In this document: positions 1-12,200 of the stretch, in pieces
Numbering within the stretch: the first letter of the stretch is position 1
How the letters are laid out: the number at the start of each line of letters is the position of its first letter
Source: Nelumbo lutea
Taxonomy: Eukaryota > Streptophyta > Magnoliopsida > Proteales > Nelumbonaceae
Assembly (NCBI GenBank): GCA_022828595.1
Contig: JAKGHH010000005.1
Coordinates: 30,082,193-30,146,192 of the forward strand
Direction: 5' to 3'
Length of the DNA stretch: 64,000 bases
Notes under the pieces: model-generated
The model's input: only the letters and a program-made list of their open reading frames with translations
What the model was told of the DNA's origin: nothing
Database searches by the model: none
Position numbers and translations under genes: made by a program

Positions 1-169
1 CAAACCAAGTTTGAGCTCAAGTATTCCACGTGCACTAATAATTGCAACTGTAACATTTATGAACACTTTGAAGAAAATCATATAGAAATCCTCCTTGCTA
101 TAAGAAACTGGTGTTTAAAATAAGCGTTCCCTTTTCAAATTACCTTTCTGCCAATGTTCATACACTAGC
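1..169 (-). other. 3' flank or 3' UTR of the arabinokinase gene
   Basis: This lies directly downstream of the arabinokinase stop codon on the minus strand. It is AT-rich, with no coding signal and no clear AATAAA on the minus strand. It is probably 3' UTR, but the polyadenylation site cannot be placed. Confidence 0.4.
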
Positions 170-286
170 TTAAGCTGGGATGAAGCGTCTACGGATTTTC
201 AAATACCCAAACCTTCCAGCACCTGGTGAAGAGCCCTCAAAAAGGAATGGCAAATATCCTGTGGCACTTCGGTATCTCTGCTGAAT
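170..286 (-). CDS. ARA1: arabinokinase last exon
   Basis: 117 bp, 38 codons plus TAA at 170-172. It reads [14 protein letters not shown], then [19 protein letters not shown], the conserved arabinokinase C-terminus. The acceptor AG is at 287-288 (minus strand), behind a long pyrimidine tract. It joins the previous exon in phase 0. Confidence 0.93.
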   Translation of the reverse strand: MQQRYRSATGYLPFLFEGSSPGAGRFGYLKIRRRFIPA

Positions 287-3200
287 CTAGAGGTCAAAGA
301 GAGAGAGAGGGAGAGGGAGAGGGAGAGAGAGAGAGAATAAAATGTGAAGGAATTAAAATTAGAGCCATTACAACGTTGTGGCCAGTGGCTTGTCAGCATA
401 TATATATAACCTTGACCCAAGATATAAATATTAAGTTATAAACCATAACCAAATTGTGAACTGACAAGCAATGCAAATAAAGAAACAACATAATCAGCAA
501 CTAGGGATAATTAGCATGAATATTGGAATGTTTTATGGTTTTAGCAGTAGAGAAGTCAGAGAAAATCATATTTTAATTTTACATTCTTTGACATTAGCGA
601 TATAAGAAAGTTACCTCAAGAATTTGCTCATTGCTCCGTAGGCAGTTCCTTCCTATGACACAAACTGTTCCACCAGAGCCACCTCCTGTAATCTTTGCCC
701 CAAATAAAGTACCTTTTCCAGATTTAGACAATTTATTGTGCTGCATTTCTTGTACCAATTTTACAAGCTTATCTGTTCCATGTGAACCAAGTCCACAAGC
801 ATTGTAGCTGTAATGGCACTGCAATACAAGGGTGTCTATTAAGTAGAAATATGATTTTTGATTCTCTGCTGCAAGAAAATTATTAGTCTGAGAAGGTTAA
901 CTTGAACCCTATGCCAAGAAGCCATATTCTTGAAGTTATAATGAAGTACATGGAAAATGGAATTTTAAACAATTACCTGATACATCAGCTCTCCAAGTGC
1001 AGAAAGTTGTTCATCTGAGCTTTGAGATGTTAGCAGTGCTTTAAATGCCTATACATCAATTAAAAAGTGTTCAAGTAATTATCATAAGCATAAACAAGCA
1101 ACTATCAATTTGTTTGATCCATACAGAGGCACATTCAGTGATCTATAAAGTATATAGAAGCAACAATCAGAGCCAAAGCTTACCAAACCAAATCCCACCT
1201 AAGATAAACCTAATGCCACTTGGGATGGGCTTGGGCGGGTTTTTCAGGTTTGATATTCTTCTTACTCATGTTTAGAACCTTCTATATTTTATTTTGACTT
1301 TATAATATTATCCATCAACAATAAAAAACAACCTTGACGCGAAAATTTTCATAGATAGGATGTTGAGCAGCTGCTCTCACTCCATAGCAACGTTTAAGGT
1401 CGATTACTGTTACTTCATCATCATGATCAACATACTTCTCTAGGAATTTCTCACCAAGCAAGGATTCAGGAAGTCTCTTTGCATAAACTGATTCATATCT
1501 GAATACATAAATAAAGGGATTGGAAGTTATTTTGATTGTTTCATATGAAAACCAATCCTTAAATCTTTGGAATTATAATATATGTTTAAGATCAATGTTC
1601 TGTTATCAAGTTAAGAAATGAATGTCAATCTTTTTTAAGAAAAAGGTGCAATCCAAAAGGAAGATGAAAATTAAAGAAAGAAACATGTGTGACCAGGGAT
1701 TGCAGGGCCTTCTTTACCAAAGAATCCAATGATTTTATTTTATTTTTTATTTTTTTTATTTTTTTCTGATAGGTACCAAAGAACCCAATGATTGAAAGTT
1801 ATTGATTTGTTTTATGCCCTTTTATCAAGGACAGCTTCATAACTTCACAACTACAGTGGAAGAGAGAGTTGACTAACCTGCAAGGAGACAGGTTGCATAA
1901 GTAATCTAATGAAGCTTCAACTTCAAGAATTTCACCATGATCCTTTCCAATGTTGTCAGAAATTTTCCCGTTCACATGCTCATGAGAATTATCAATTGAC
2001 AATGAATGGAATGGTAAAGATGATGCAATAGACTTTATCATCTTTCGACCCATAAAGGCACCTATTCTCACAGATCCATAGTCTGTTCCGCTAATACTGC
2101 AGAGAGTGTTAGTACTTAAAACTGGAAAAAAATCATATATGTAGAGAACACTGAAGTGGGCCCCACAGCTACGGTCCCATTGTGTTCGTAGGGTAGAAGA
2201 TATTCTAGTCTGCCTAGGGTTAGCTATTGGTCATTTAGTTGTTTCAGTTGTTATTTATTTCAGTCTTTGTTTTACTCTATTTGTTATGTAAAGACTAAGG
2301 GCAGATCTGTCCTTTCCATGTAATGAGCATAACCTATAAATATTAATTAAAGTGGCGGCGGCAGAACATGAAGCTTCTGCTCCTCCTTTCAACCCTTGTG
2401 TTCTACTGCTTCTTCTCCCTCTTTCTCTTCTCTCCTCTTTCTTTCTGCTTATCTTCGATCCTGAGATTCATTAGGGTTCAAGACTGATAACAGTCCTGAA
2501 CTTCTAGTTGGTATCAGAGCTAAGTTCTCTCATGTGAGTCTAGTCCAGCCGACCACATGAGAACCATCTAAGGCTGGAAGATTGAGAAAGCAGAGTTCGT
2601 TGACTGGTTCTTGGAGATCTCCAGAGGATTAGCAGCTGTTTGAAGAAGTATCACAGTTGTAGCAAGTTGGTGATCAGGAAGAATCAAAGAAGGCTAGGGT
2701 TCGGGTAACCTTGGTAGGCAGTGAACTGCATTCTACTATAAGTTTTTTACTTTCTGAGAGAAGTAACATCAGAAAAGATAGGTTGGACCTATCCAGTAAG
2801 GGTGGCCGAACTACTCTAGGGTTTTATCTCTCTATTCTCTAGGGTTTCTCTAGGGTTTTGTCCTATCCCTACGGCAAACCCTAGTATTAAGTCGAAACTT
2901 GTGATCTTATTCCTGCGGCAAACCCTAGAATTCTCCTCAACATTGATCAGTTTTAGGGTTTCATATTAACCCTAATACAAACCTTATCCGTAAGGCTCTT
3001 AGGACTGATTAAAACCTCGAATTGGCTTCAGCATATCAGATTGCCCTTCAAACTGTGTTTCAGTCTTCTTTTGGGGTTTCAAACACTTTTGAAGGGGTGA
3101 AAACAGTTCGGACTGTATTTCATGCACATCTATCGTGAGTACAGATTGGTTCTCTACTGATTTTGTGACTGTTGTTGGGACTTCTAGTGCTGGTTTTGAC

Positions 3201-6200
3201 TGTAGTAACCATAATCTTTGATACTTCTGGTTCTTGACTGAAATGGATCTTAAGAATCAGGCAGAAGACAGTTTTGGGAACAGCAGTTATGGTGGTGGTT
3301 CTGAGACAGGTTTTCAGATTACAACCGTAAAGTTTGATGGATCAAACTACTTGGAATGGGCCTAATCAGCCATGATGGCTATTGGGGGAAGGGGCAAAGT
3401 AGGGTATCTCTTGGGAGATGTAGCAGAACCTTCCAAGGGAGACCCTACGTATACCAAGTGGGTCCAAGAAAACTACTTGGTTATGACATGGCTCTGTAAT
3501 TCAATGCAGCCCCATATCAGCCGAAATTACTTATGGGCAAAGACAGCCAAGGAGATATGGAATGTGATGAAAGAGACTTACTCCCAACCCCTTAATGTTG
3601 CCAGAGCATATGAGTTGAAATGTGAGGTGAATGCCCTTAAACAAGGAGAGAAACCAGTGTCGGTCTATTTCTCTAACTTGCAGTCCCTGTGGCATGAGAT
3701 TGATCACTAAGAGACTCTTGAGTGGGAGAGTCCCAAAGATGCTCAGATACATAGAAAGCACATTGAGACAAACAGAGTGTTTGAGTTTCTGGCAGGACTG
3801 AATTCGGAATATGATATTGTGAGGCAGCAGATCTTGACCAGAGATAGTGTGACCCTCTCTCAGACATACTCCTTAGTGCACAGTGAAGAGACCAGGAGGA
3901 AAGTCATGATGCAACCTTAGCCGCTTACACCTGCCTTGGTAGTTGTCAAATCCAAAACAGAGGGTGATTCAGAGAGGGACAGAAAGAAGGAAGATAAAAG
4001 GGATGTGGTGTGTGAGCATTGCAAGAAACCTAAGCACACAAAAGAAACATGTTGGAAGCTGCATCCACATTTGGTCCCGGCAAAGTTGAGAAATAAAAGG
4101 AGTAATGCTCATGTGGCTACGACTACTGATTCAGCATCCTCATTTGGCACGAGAGGCACACCATTAGAGACCTTAGCTGCAGTTCGGGCAGCTCTAATAC
4201 AATTGGAGAAGGAAGTTGGCAGTTCAGCTCAGTTACCGCAGTCATCATCAGCTCCAGCTACATCGGCCTTTGCACACTCAGGTACTCGAGCCTCAGCCTA
4301 CCATGCCTCCGCTCCAGGTACTACTGAACCGTGTTGGGTAATAGATTCAGGTGCATCTGACCATATGACCAGCTTGCCCTCTCTGTTTACTACTTATCAC
4401 TTATCTTCTGGTAGGGATAAAGTATCTATAGCTGATGGCTCTCTTGTCCCTATTTCTGGCAAGGGTGACATCAAACTGTCAGATACTATATCATTGTCCT
4501 CTGTTTTGCATGTTCCTAAACTGGATACTAACCTCCTTTCCGTCAGTAGCATTACCAAACATTTGAATTGCTCAGTAACTTTCTTTCCTGACCGATGTGT
4601 TTTTCAGGACATGGAGACAAAGAAGGTGATTGGGACTGGCTGTGAGACAAATGGGATCTATCTGCTCGGGGAGAGTTCTCGTCGGGAAGAGTCAGTGGAT
4701 AAGAAGTTACTTGTTTCTCAAGTTGTGAGTCCGGTTATGTTGTGGCATAACCGATTGGGTCATTTATCTTTTTGGTCCTTGAAGAGTCTGTTTCCTACTT
4801 TGTTTGAGTCTGTTGAGTTATCTCAGCTGAAGTGTGAAAGTTGTGAGTTGGATAAACATTATAGGAACTCTTATTCATTGAGTAATAAAAGGAGTAATAG
4901 TTCTTTTGATATTGTGCAGACTGATGTTTGGGGGCCATATCACATTCCTTCTAGGGGGGGGGGGGTACAGGTATTTTTTGCTATTTGTTGATGACCACAC
5001 CCGTTTTTCATGGGTTTATCTTATGCGATCACGAGATGAGGTGCCTGTCCTGACCCAAAACTTCCACCAAATGATCCTAACACAATTTGATGCCAGGATA
5101 AAAGTACTTACATCTGATAATGCAAAGGAATACTTTGCTAAGCCATTGGCATTGTACCTCCTTAATCATGGGGTTATCCACCAGAGCACGTGTCCTCATA
5201 CACCTCAGCAGAATGGGGTGGCAGAGAGGAAGAATAGGCACATCTTGGAGGTGGCTAGAAGTATTATGTTTACCTCCAATGTCCCTATTCGCTTCTGGGG
5301 TGATGCTATCCTTACGGCAGTATATCTTATTAATCGGATTCCTTCTCGGGTTCTTGATATGAAACCTCCTTTTTCCCTTCTATACCCCAATGAGGAGTTG
5401 TTCACTATTCCCCTGAAGACATTTGGTTGTACCTGTTTTGTTCAGCTTCTTGGTCCCAATCACTCCAAGTTTCAACCCAAGGCCTCCAAATGCATCTTTC
5501 TTGGTTATGCACAAACTCAGAAGGGTTATTGTTGTTATGATCTTGTCTCCGGGAAGAAGTTTGTATCCATGGATGTCACTTTCTTTGAGGAGACACCCTA
5601 CTATTCTCGGGTCTCTCCTTAGGGGGAGAGTAGTGAGCGTGGAGATTTGGGTCTTTTTCTTCAGGGGGAGGAGTGCAGTGAGGACAGGGTTAACACCTTT
5701 GGGGCTGTTCCCTTACCTATTCCAGTTGATGATGAGGGCTGTAGTAGCGAGGGTGGTCAAAGGGATCGGGAGTTGAGAGTCTATCATAGGCGATGCAGGC
5801 AGATTGATCCTGGTCATCAGTAGTCCCAGCCAGCTACAATCTCTTATGCGGCTCCAAGTCCAGATATTACAATCCCAGGGCCCACAGAGACTCCTTCCAT
5901 TGTTGCTACCTCACCCTCTGCAGATGACCTTGACCTTCCCATTGCCCTCCATAAAGGAAAACGGCATTGCACCACATCTACAGCCCACTGCATCTCCCAG
6001 TTTTTGTCCTATGATTGCCTATCTCCCTCCTACAGGTCCTATCTCACCTCTGTTGCTAATGTCCCTATTCCGAGAACAGTGCAAGAAGCCCTATTAGTCC
6101 CGGAGTGGAGAGGTGCAATGCAAGTTGAAATGGATGCCCTGTTGAAAAATAATACCTGGGAGCTAGTTGACTTTCCCAAAGGAAAGAAACCAGTTGGATG

Positions 6201-9200
6201 CAGGTGGGTATTTACTGTGAAGCATAATGCGGATGGTTCCATTGAGAGGTACAAAGCTCGGCTAGTTGCAAAGGGGTTCACTCAAACTTATGGTATAGAT
6301 TACTTGGAGACATTTGCCCCGGTAGCCAAGATGACCACCATTCGGGTTCTATTATCTCTTGCAGCAAGCTACACTTGGCCTTTGTACCAAATGGATGTTA
6401 AGAATGCTTTCCTAAACGGGGACTTGCAGGAAGAGGTCTACATGCAGTTGCTTCCTGGATTCTATGATACAGAGGCAGTTAAGAAAGTTTGTCGGCTCAA
6501 TAAGGCTTTGTATGGTTTGAAGCAGTCACCTAGAGCTTGGTTCGACAGATTCAGACTAGCCCTTGGGAAGTTTGGTTATGTACAGGCCCAGTCAGATCAT
6601 ACATTATTCATCAAGAGGGTGGAGTCGTCACTGACACTACTTGCAATTTATGTTGATGATATTGTGGTCACAGGAAACGACAACCATGAGATTGAGTCCC
6701 TCAAACAGCTTCTTCATCAAGAGTTTGAGGTGAAAGATCTGGGTACATTACGGTATTTTTTGGGTATTGAGGTTGCTAGATCTAAGCAGGGGATCTTTGT
6801 CTCTCAGAGGAAATATGTGTTAGATCTCTTGGCTGAAACTGGAAAGCTAGGTGTCAACCTACAGATACACCTATTGAACAGAACCACAGGATTAATGAAG
6901 AGAGTGGGGAGCTGCTTGAAGACAAAGTTATGTTCCAGCGGTTAGTGGGAAAGCTCCTATATCTATGCCTTACCCGACCAGACATCAGTTATGCCGTTAG
7001 TGTTATCAGTCAGTACATGCATTCTCCTAGAACCACACACCTTCTAGCAGTAGAAAGAATACTAGCATATTTGAAGAGATGCCCGGGTAGAGGTATACTG
7101 TTCAAGAACAATTACCACATGAAGGTGGAAGTCTATACAGATGCCGATTGGGCTGGGAGTGTTGATGACAGAAGGTCTACCTCTGGATATTGTGCTCTTG
7201 TAGGAGGTAACCTGGTTTCTTGGCGGAGTAAGAAACAAAGTGTTGTCTCTCGATCTAGTGCTGAAGCTGAGTATAGGTCAATGGCTAATGGAGTGGCTGA
7301 AATTCTTTGGCCGAGATCATTACTTGAGGAGTTGGGTGTTGAGTATGAGAAGCCCCTGATGCTGTATTGTGATAATCAAGCGGCTATTAATATAGCACAC
7401 AACCCAGTGCAGCATGACAGGACTAAACATATTGAAGTTGATCGACACATTGTACGAGAGAGGGTCTCATCACAAGAAGTATGTCTCCCATACATCACCT
7501 CCAATATGCAACTGGCAGATATCCTCACTAAAGCTGTATCACGGAAGAAGCTAGAGGCAGATCTATCCAAGTTGGGAATGATAAACATTTATTCCCAATT
7601 TGAGGGGGAGTGTAGAGAACACTGAAGTGGGCCCCACAGCTACGGTCCCACTGTGTTCGTAGGGTAGAAGATATTCTAGTCTGCCTAGGGTTAGCTATTG
7701 GTCATTTAGTTGTTTCAGTTGTTATTTATTTCAGTCTTTGTTTTACTCTATTTGTTATGTAAAGACTAAGGGCAGATCTGTCCTTTCCATGTAATGAGCA
7801 TAACCTATAAATATTAATTAAAGTGGCGGTGGCAGAACATGAAGCTTCTGCTCCTCCTTTCAACCCTTGTGTTCTACTGCTTCTTCTCCCTCTTTCTCTT
7901 CTCTCCTCTTTCTTTCTGCTTATCTTCGATCCTGAGATTCATTAGGGTTCAAGACTGATAACAGTCCTGAACTTCTAGTATATAGATATATTGCATTCAC
8001 CATATAGACTTAGGGGCCATTTTCATGGCATTATAGAATCTGGGTTTTTTGTAATATTGGATCTAGTAAGAATCAGACACAACATACAAATTCTACAATC
8101 AATTTTATAACCCAACATGGTTCTATCAACATGGTTCTTAGGAAACATATTGTAGGTTTTAGTGAGAATTTACAAACTCTAGGTAGAAGATTAAATGACT
8201 GGATTAGTTCCATATGAGAGCATCACATATAATTCTTCGCGGTTGGATCCTTGTTCACAGGGACATGAGAAGTCAAGTTTGAAATTTTCATGCCTACTTG
8301 TCTTACCTTTATCAGGTTAGCATGGATGCATTAAATCAATATTTTAACCATAAGAGAGACATGATTTTATAATATATAACACTCCAAGAAAATTTAATGG
8401 AGAAATAAATCATGAAGCAAGGAATGTAAGAAGGTTTTGATAAAAGCCAAAAAGGGGTGAAAAAAAAAGTTGAAATAAAGAAGAAAAGCAAAGAGGAAGA
8501 GATTCAGTTGAGACAAGGTCCAAAAAGAGAGAAGAAATAAGGTCCAGGAGAGAGATTCAAACATACCTTTCTCCCTCCTATTGACCTTTGTTTTATTAAG
8601 CTTCTAATAAAAACCAGAATTACAAGAATACCCTCCAAGAGTTACATAAGACATAAGACTAAGAAACAAAAGGAAACAAAGACAATATTACTCCTGCAAA
8701 TAAACTTTAACGCTCCTCTTCAAGCTGGAGAATATATATTATAAAGCTCTAGCTTGTTACAAAAGTAACCCATCTTGGCATGGCTTACTCTTTCGGTGAA
8801 TATATCAACTAGTTGATCTTTTGATCTTACATCACCACTTGTCACCTTTTCCCTTACAAAATGACAATCAACTTCTATGTGTTTGGTTCTCTCGTGAAAA
8901 ATTAGATTGGAAGCAATGTGTGTGGCAGCTTGGTTATCATAGAAGAGCTTAATTTGCTTTGCTAATAGGAATGTCAATCTCTTGGAGATGCTTTAACCAA
9001 ATCAATTCACAAGTGGTGGTAGATTTCCACATAAGAAGGTAGAATAGCTTGTGGTAGATTTTCTATCCATAGAGGACCCCACTCAATCTGCATCTGAATA
9101 CCCTTCAAGGGAGAATTCTCCCCTTTCTTATATAATAGACCATGACCTGACCTGGAGCACCCTTTAGGTACCTCAACACTCTAACAACACCTATTCAATA

Positions 9201-12200
9201 AGTAGTTGTAGGATTCTGCATAAATTGGCTTAGCACACTTACACTAAAGGAGATATCAGGATGGATGATATTAAGGTAGATCAACTTGCCAACTAACCTC
9301 CTATACCTTCCAGGATCATTCAATAGCTCCCCCTTACCATTAGTGACATTTACATTGAAATCCATAGGTGTCTCAACTGGCTTAGCACCTAATAGCTTGG
9401 TCTCATCTAACAGATCCAAAACATACTTCCCTTGTGACAAGGAGATTCTCCACTTAGAATAGGAAACTTCAATGCCCAAGAAATACTTCAAGGAACCTAG
9501 ATCCTTAATTTGAAAATGTTATTGCAAGATATGCTTCACTTCAACAATTCCCTGTGCATCACTACCTATGAACCTATATCATCAACATAGATAGCCAAGA
9601 CAACCTTCCCATACAAGGTGTTCCAAATAAACATAGAATGGTCAACACTACATTGCTTCAGGCCAAATTCCTGCCACACTATTAAAATGGCTAAACCAAG
9701 CCTGCGGGAATTGCTTCAACCCATGGATAACCTTCTACAATTTACACATTGTTCCGACCTCCCCCTAAGCAACATACCCAGGGGGTTGCTCCATGTACAC
9801 CTCCTACAGATCATTTTTGAGAAAGGCATTCTTAATATCAAGTTGAAAAAGGGGTTAGTCAAAATGAGTAGCTAAGTATATGATAACCCGAACGGAGCCT
9901 ATATGATAACCCGAACGGAGCCCATTTTGGCAATTGGGGAGATCTTAAAATAGTCAGCACCATATGTTTGTGTACTTTGGCCACCAGTCGGGCTTTAAAC
10001 CTCTCAATGCTATCATCTTGTCTATGCTTGATTGTATAAACCTACTGGCAACCAATTGCTTGTTATTAGGAGGCAAGGAGATGAGGTCCCAAGTATGGTT
10101 GGACTGAAGATCATGAAATTCCTCATCCATCGCCTCTTTCTAGGTGGGCGAGGTAAGGGCTTACGAAGAGCAAGAGATAAGTGAGATAAGTGAACTTATG
10201 AAACATATCGTGAAATAGAATGATCAATACAAGCATGCTTACCCTTACAAAGAGCAATGGGAAGATCAAGGTCCGACTAGGGAGGATCTGGTAATGGTTG
10301 AGACATTGGTGGTGGATCAGAAGTTGGAGTGGGAGATGGTGCTAATATTGGTGTGGGTTCTCGATCTTGCTTGCAATACACTATAAATTGATGGTCATAG
10401 AGGCTCCTTGATAGTGGGAAGAGGAATAAAGGTTTCACCTGAATCAGAAGGAAGAAGAATAGAGGGAGAGGTTTCCCATCTAGAAAAGTAGGGAAGATTC
10501 TCAAAGGTAACATCCAGAACTATGAAGGACTTCTGAAGAATAGGGTCATAGCATTATATCCCTTTTGAGTAAACAAATAACTAAGGAATACACACCAGAT
10601 TGCTCAAGAATCATGTTTCTTATGGCCTAAACTCAATTTATGAACAAAGCAAATACAACCAAAAACACGAGGACGAAGGGTGAATGGTTTCCTTTGCCAT
10701 GTCCAAAAACATAAGATTAAACACTTATATGATTATCCGTACTTTTCCACAACGAAGTCATAATCTGTGCATTTTCTTGCACCCATTCATTGTACTCTTT
10801 ATACCCCTACTCTTTGGGTTGGTCTTCCCTAATATATTCAGTTTGCATCTTCCAATTAAGAAACTTCCACAGACTTGGCCCATGGTACATAGTTCATGCC
10901 ATTAAGCTTCACTTTGGTTAATGGGGTATTCATTAAATCTGATTGCACTACTACAGGTTATTTAGTGCTACTAGTGGAAGAAGCCATAGGTCACAAAAGG
11001 TTGAAAAAATACACTATAGTCATCCATAACCAGAAAATCAACTTGTTACACTAGTTTCTAGCACCAAAAAAGAAGCAAGATACCACAACTAGAAAACAAC
11101 TCTTACTTGAGAGACCGACACAAATACATTAGGGTTATCAGAAGGTTTAGAATGTTGATATCGGTGGAAATATTGGCCATCCAAGTATAAGAAGCATGTT
11201 GGAAATGTTGGAAATATCATATGGAAATATTGTGAAATATTGTAAAAATTATAGACATTGTGGAAACATTGTAAAAAATGCAAAATATAGAATGGTATTT
11301 TATGAAATGATAAAGAAGCACAGGCACACCTTTTTAAATTATTATCTTGTTCCAAATCATTAAACAAAGCTAAGAAACTAAGGTTATAGACAAAAGAATG
11401 CATTCTGAAGTTGCCCTGTAAGCCTTAAGATTTATAGGTTCGTGATAGAATGAATTGAAGCAAAGTTTAAACTCAGAAAATGTAAATGGTTGTAATAGAT
11501 CAACCAAATAATCTATTACACAATAAAGACTAATACTTGAATTTCATGTTTGAAATGAATATTGAGCTAGCTCAAAGTGGTAACCATGTAAGTTAAGCGG
11601 GCAATAACATTGTTACTTCACATATATACAACATTTTGACCAACTTATTTTATATACTTTGTCTTGTACTCTACATAGTGCTGGTAGTGTTAATTGGGGA
11701 ATATGATGATTTCAGTAAAATTTCATGTAGAAGTTTCTACCCATTGAAGTGGAAATGGAAATATGTTGTGGAAACTATCTCTTGTACTCCACATAATGCT
11801 GGTAGTGTTCATTGGGGATTCTGTCGATTCCGGTAAAGTTTCATGTCACTACCCATGGAAATGGAAATACGTTGTGGAAATGTTAGGGAAATTAGGGACA
11901 TTTTAAACCATGGTTATCACCACACCACAACACAATGTTCATACTCTACGCACTATCACTAATTTTCTGCATTGGCCACACACCATAACCATCCCTCTTT
12001 TTGGTCGTGGCAAGAGGGAACTCTAGAAGAACACCCAAAACACCATAACAGCTACAACTGGAGGCTTTAAATCCTCCTTTTCTAATGAGAGACCACTCCT
12101 TTTAGGTCCTTTTCTTTCCTTGTAGGTAATAGAGTGAGTTCTCTACTCCTAGGGTGCAAAAATAGCGTGAACAGTGACATCCGAGCCCTAGTGCACTGAT

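Larger units (their letters stand above)
2140..7979 (+). mobile_element. Ty1/copia LTR retrotransposon 1, complete, near-identical LTRs, ORF broken
   Basis: 5840 bp with two 369-bp LTRs and target duplication ATATA at 2135-2139 and 7980-7984. The primer site TGGTATCAGAGC (2509-2520) directly follows the 5' LTR, and a purine tract TGAGGGGGAG (7601-7610) directly precedes the 3' LTR. Domain order is gag, protease, integrase, RT, RNase H, hence copia. By eye the LTRs differ at two positions, both C/T (2184 region and 2357 region), about 0.5 percent. The gag-pol frame nevertheless contains several stops and frameshifts. It sits in an arabinokinase intron, opposite to the gene. Confidence 0.95.

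Noticed and set aside
226..441. Short open frames on the plus strand over the last arabinokinase exon
   Set aside because: They are antisense shadows of the exon and the GA repeat.
7376..7588. Minus-strand 70-codon frame in element 1
   Set aside because: Antisense of RNase H.
10684..10905. 73-codon plus-strand frame
   Set aside because: Antisense of the gag remnant of element 2.
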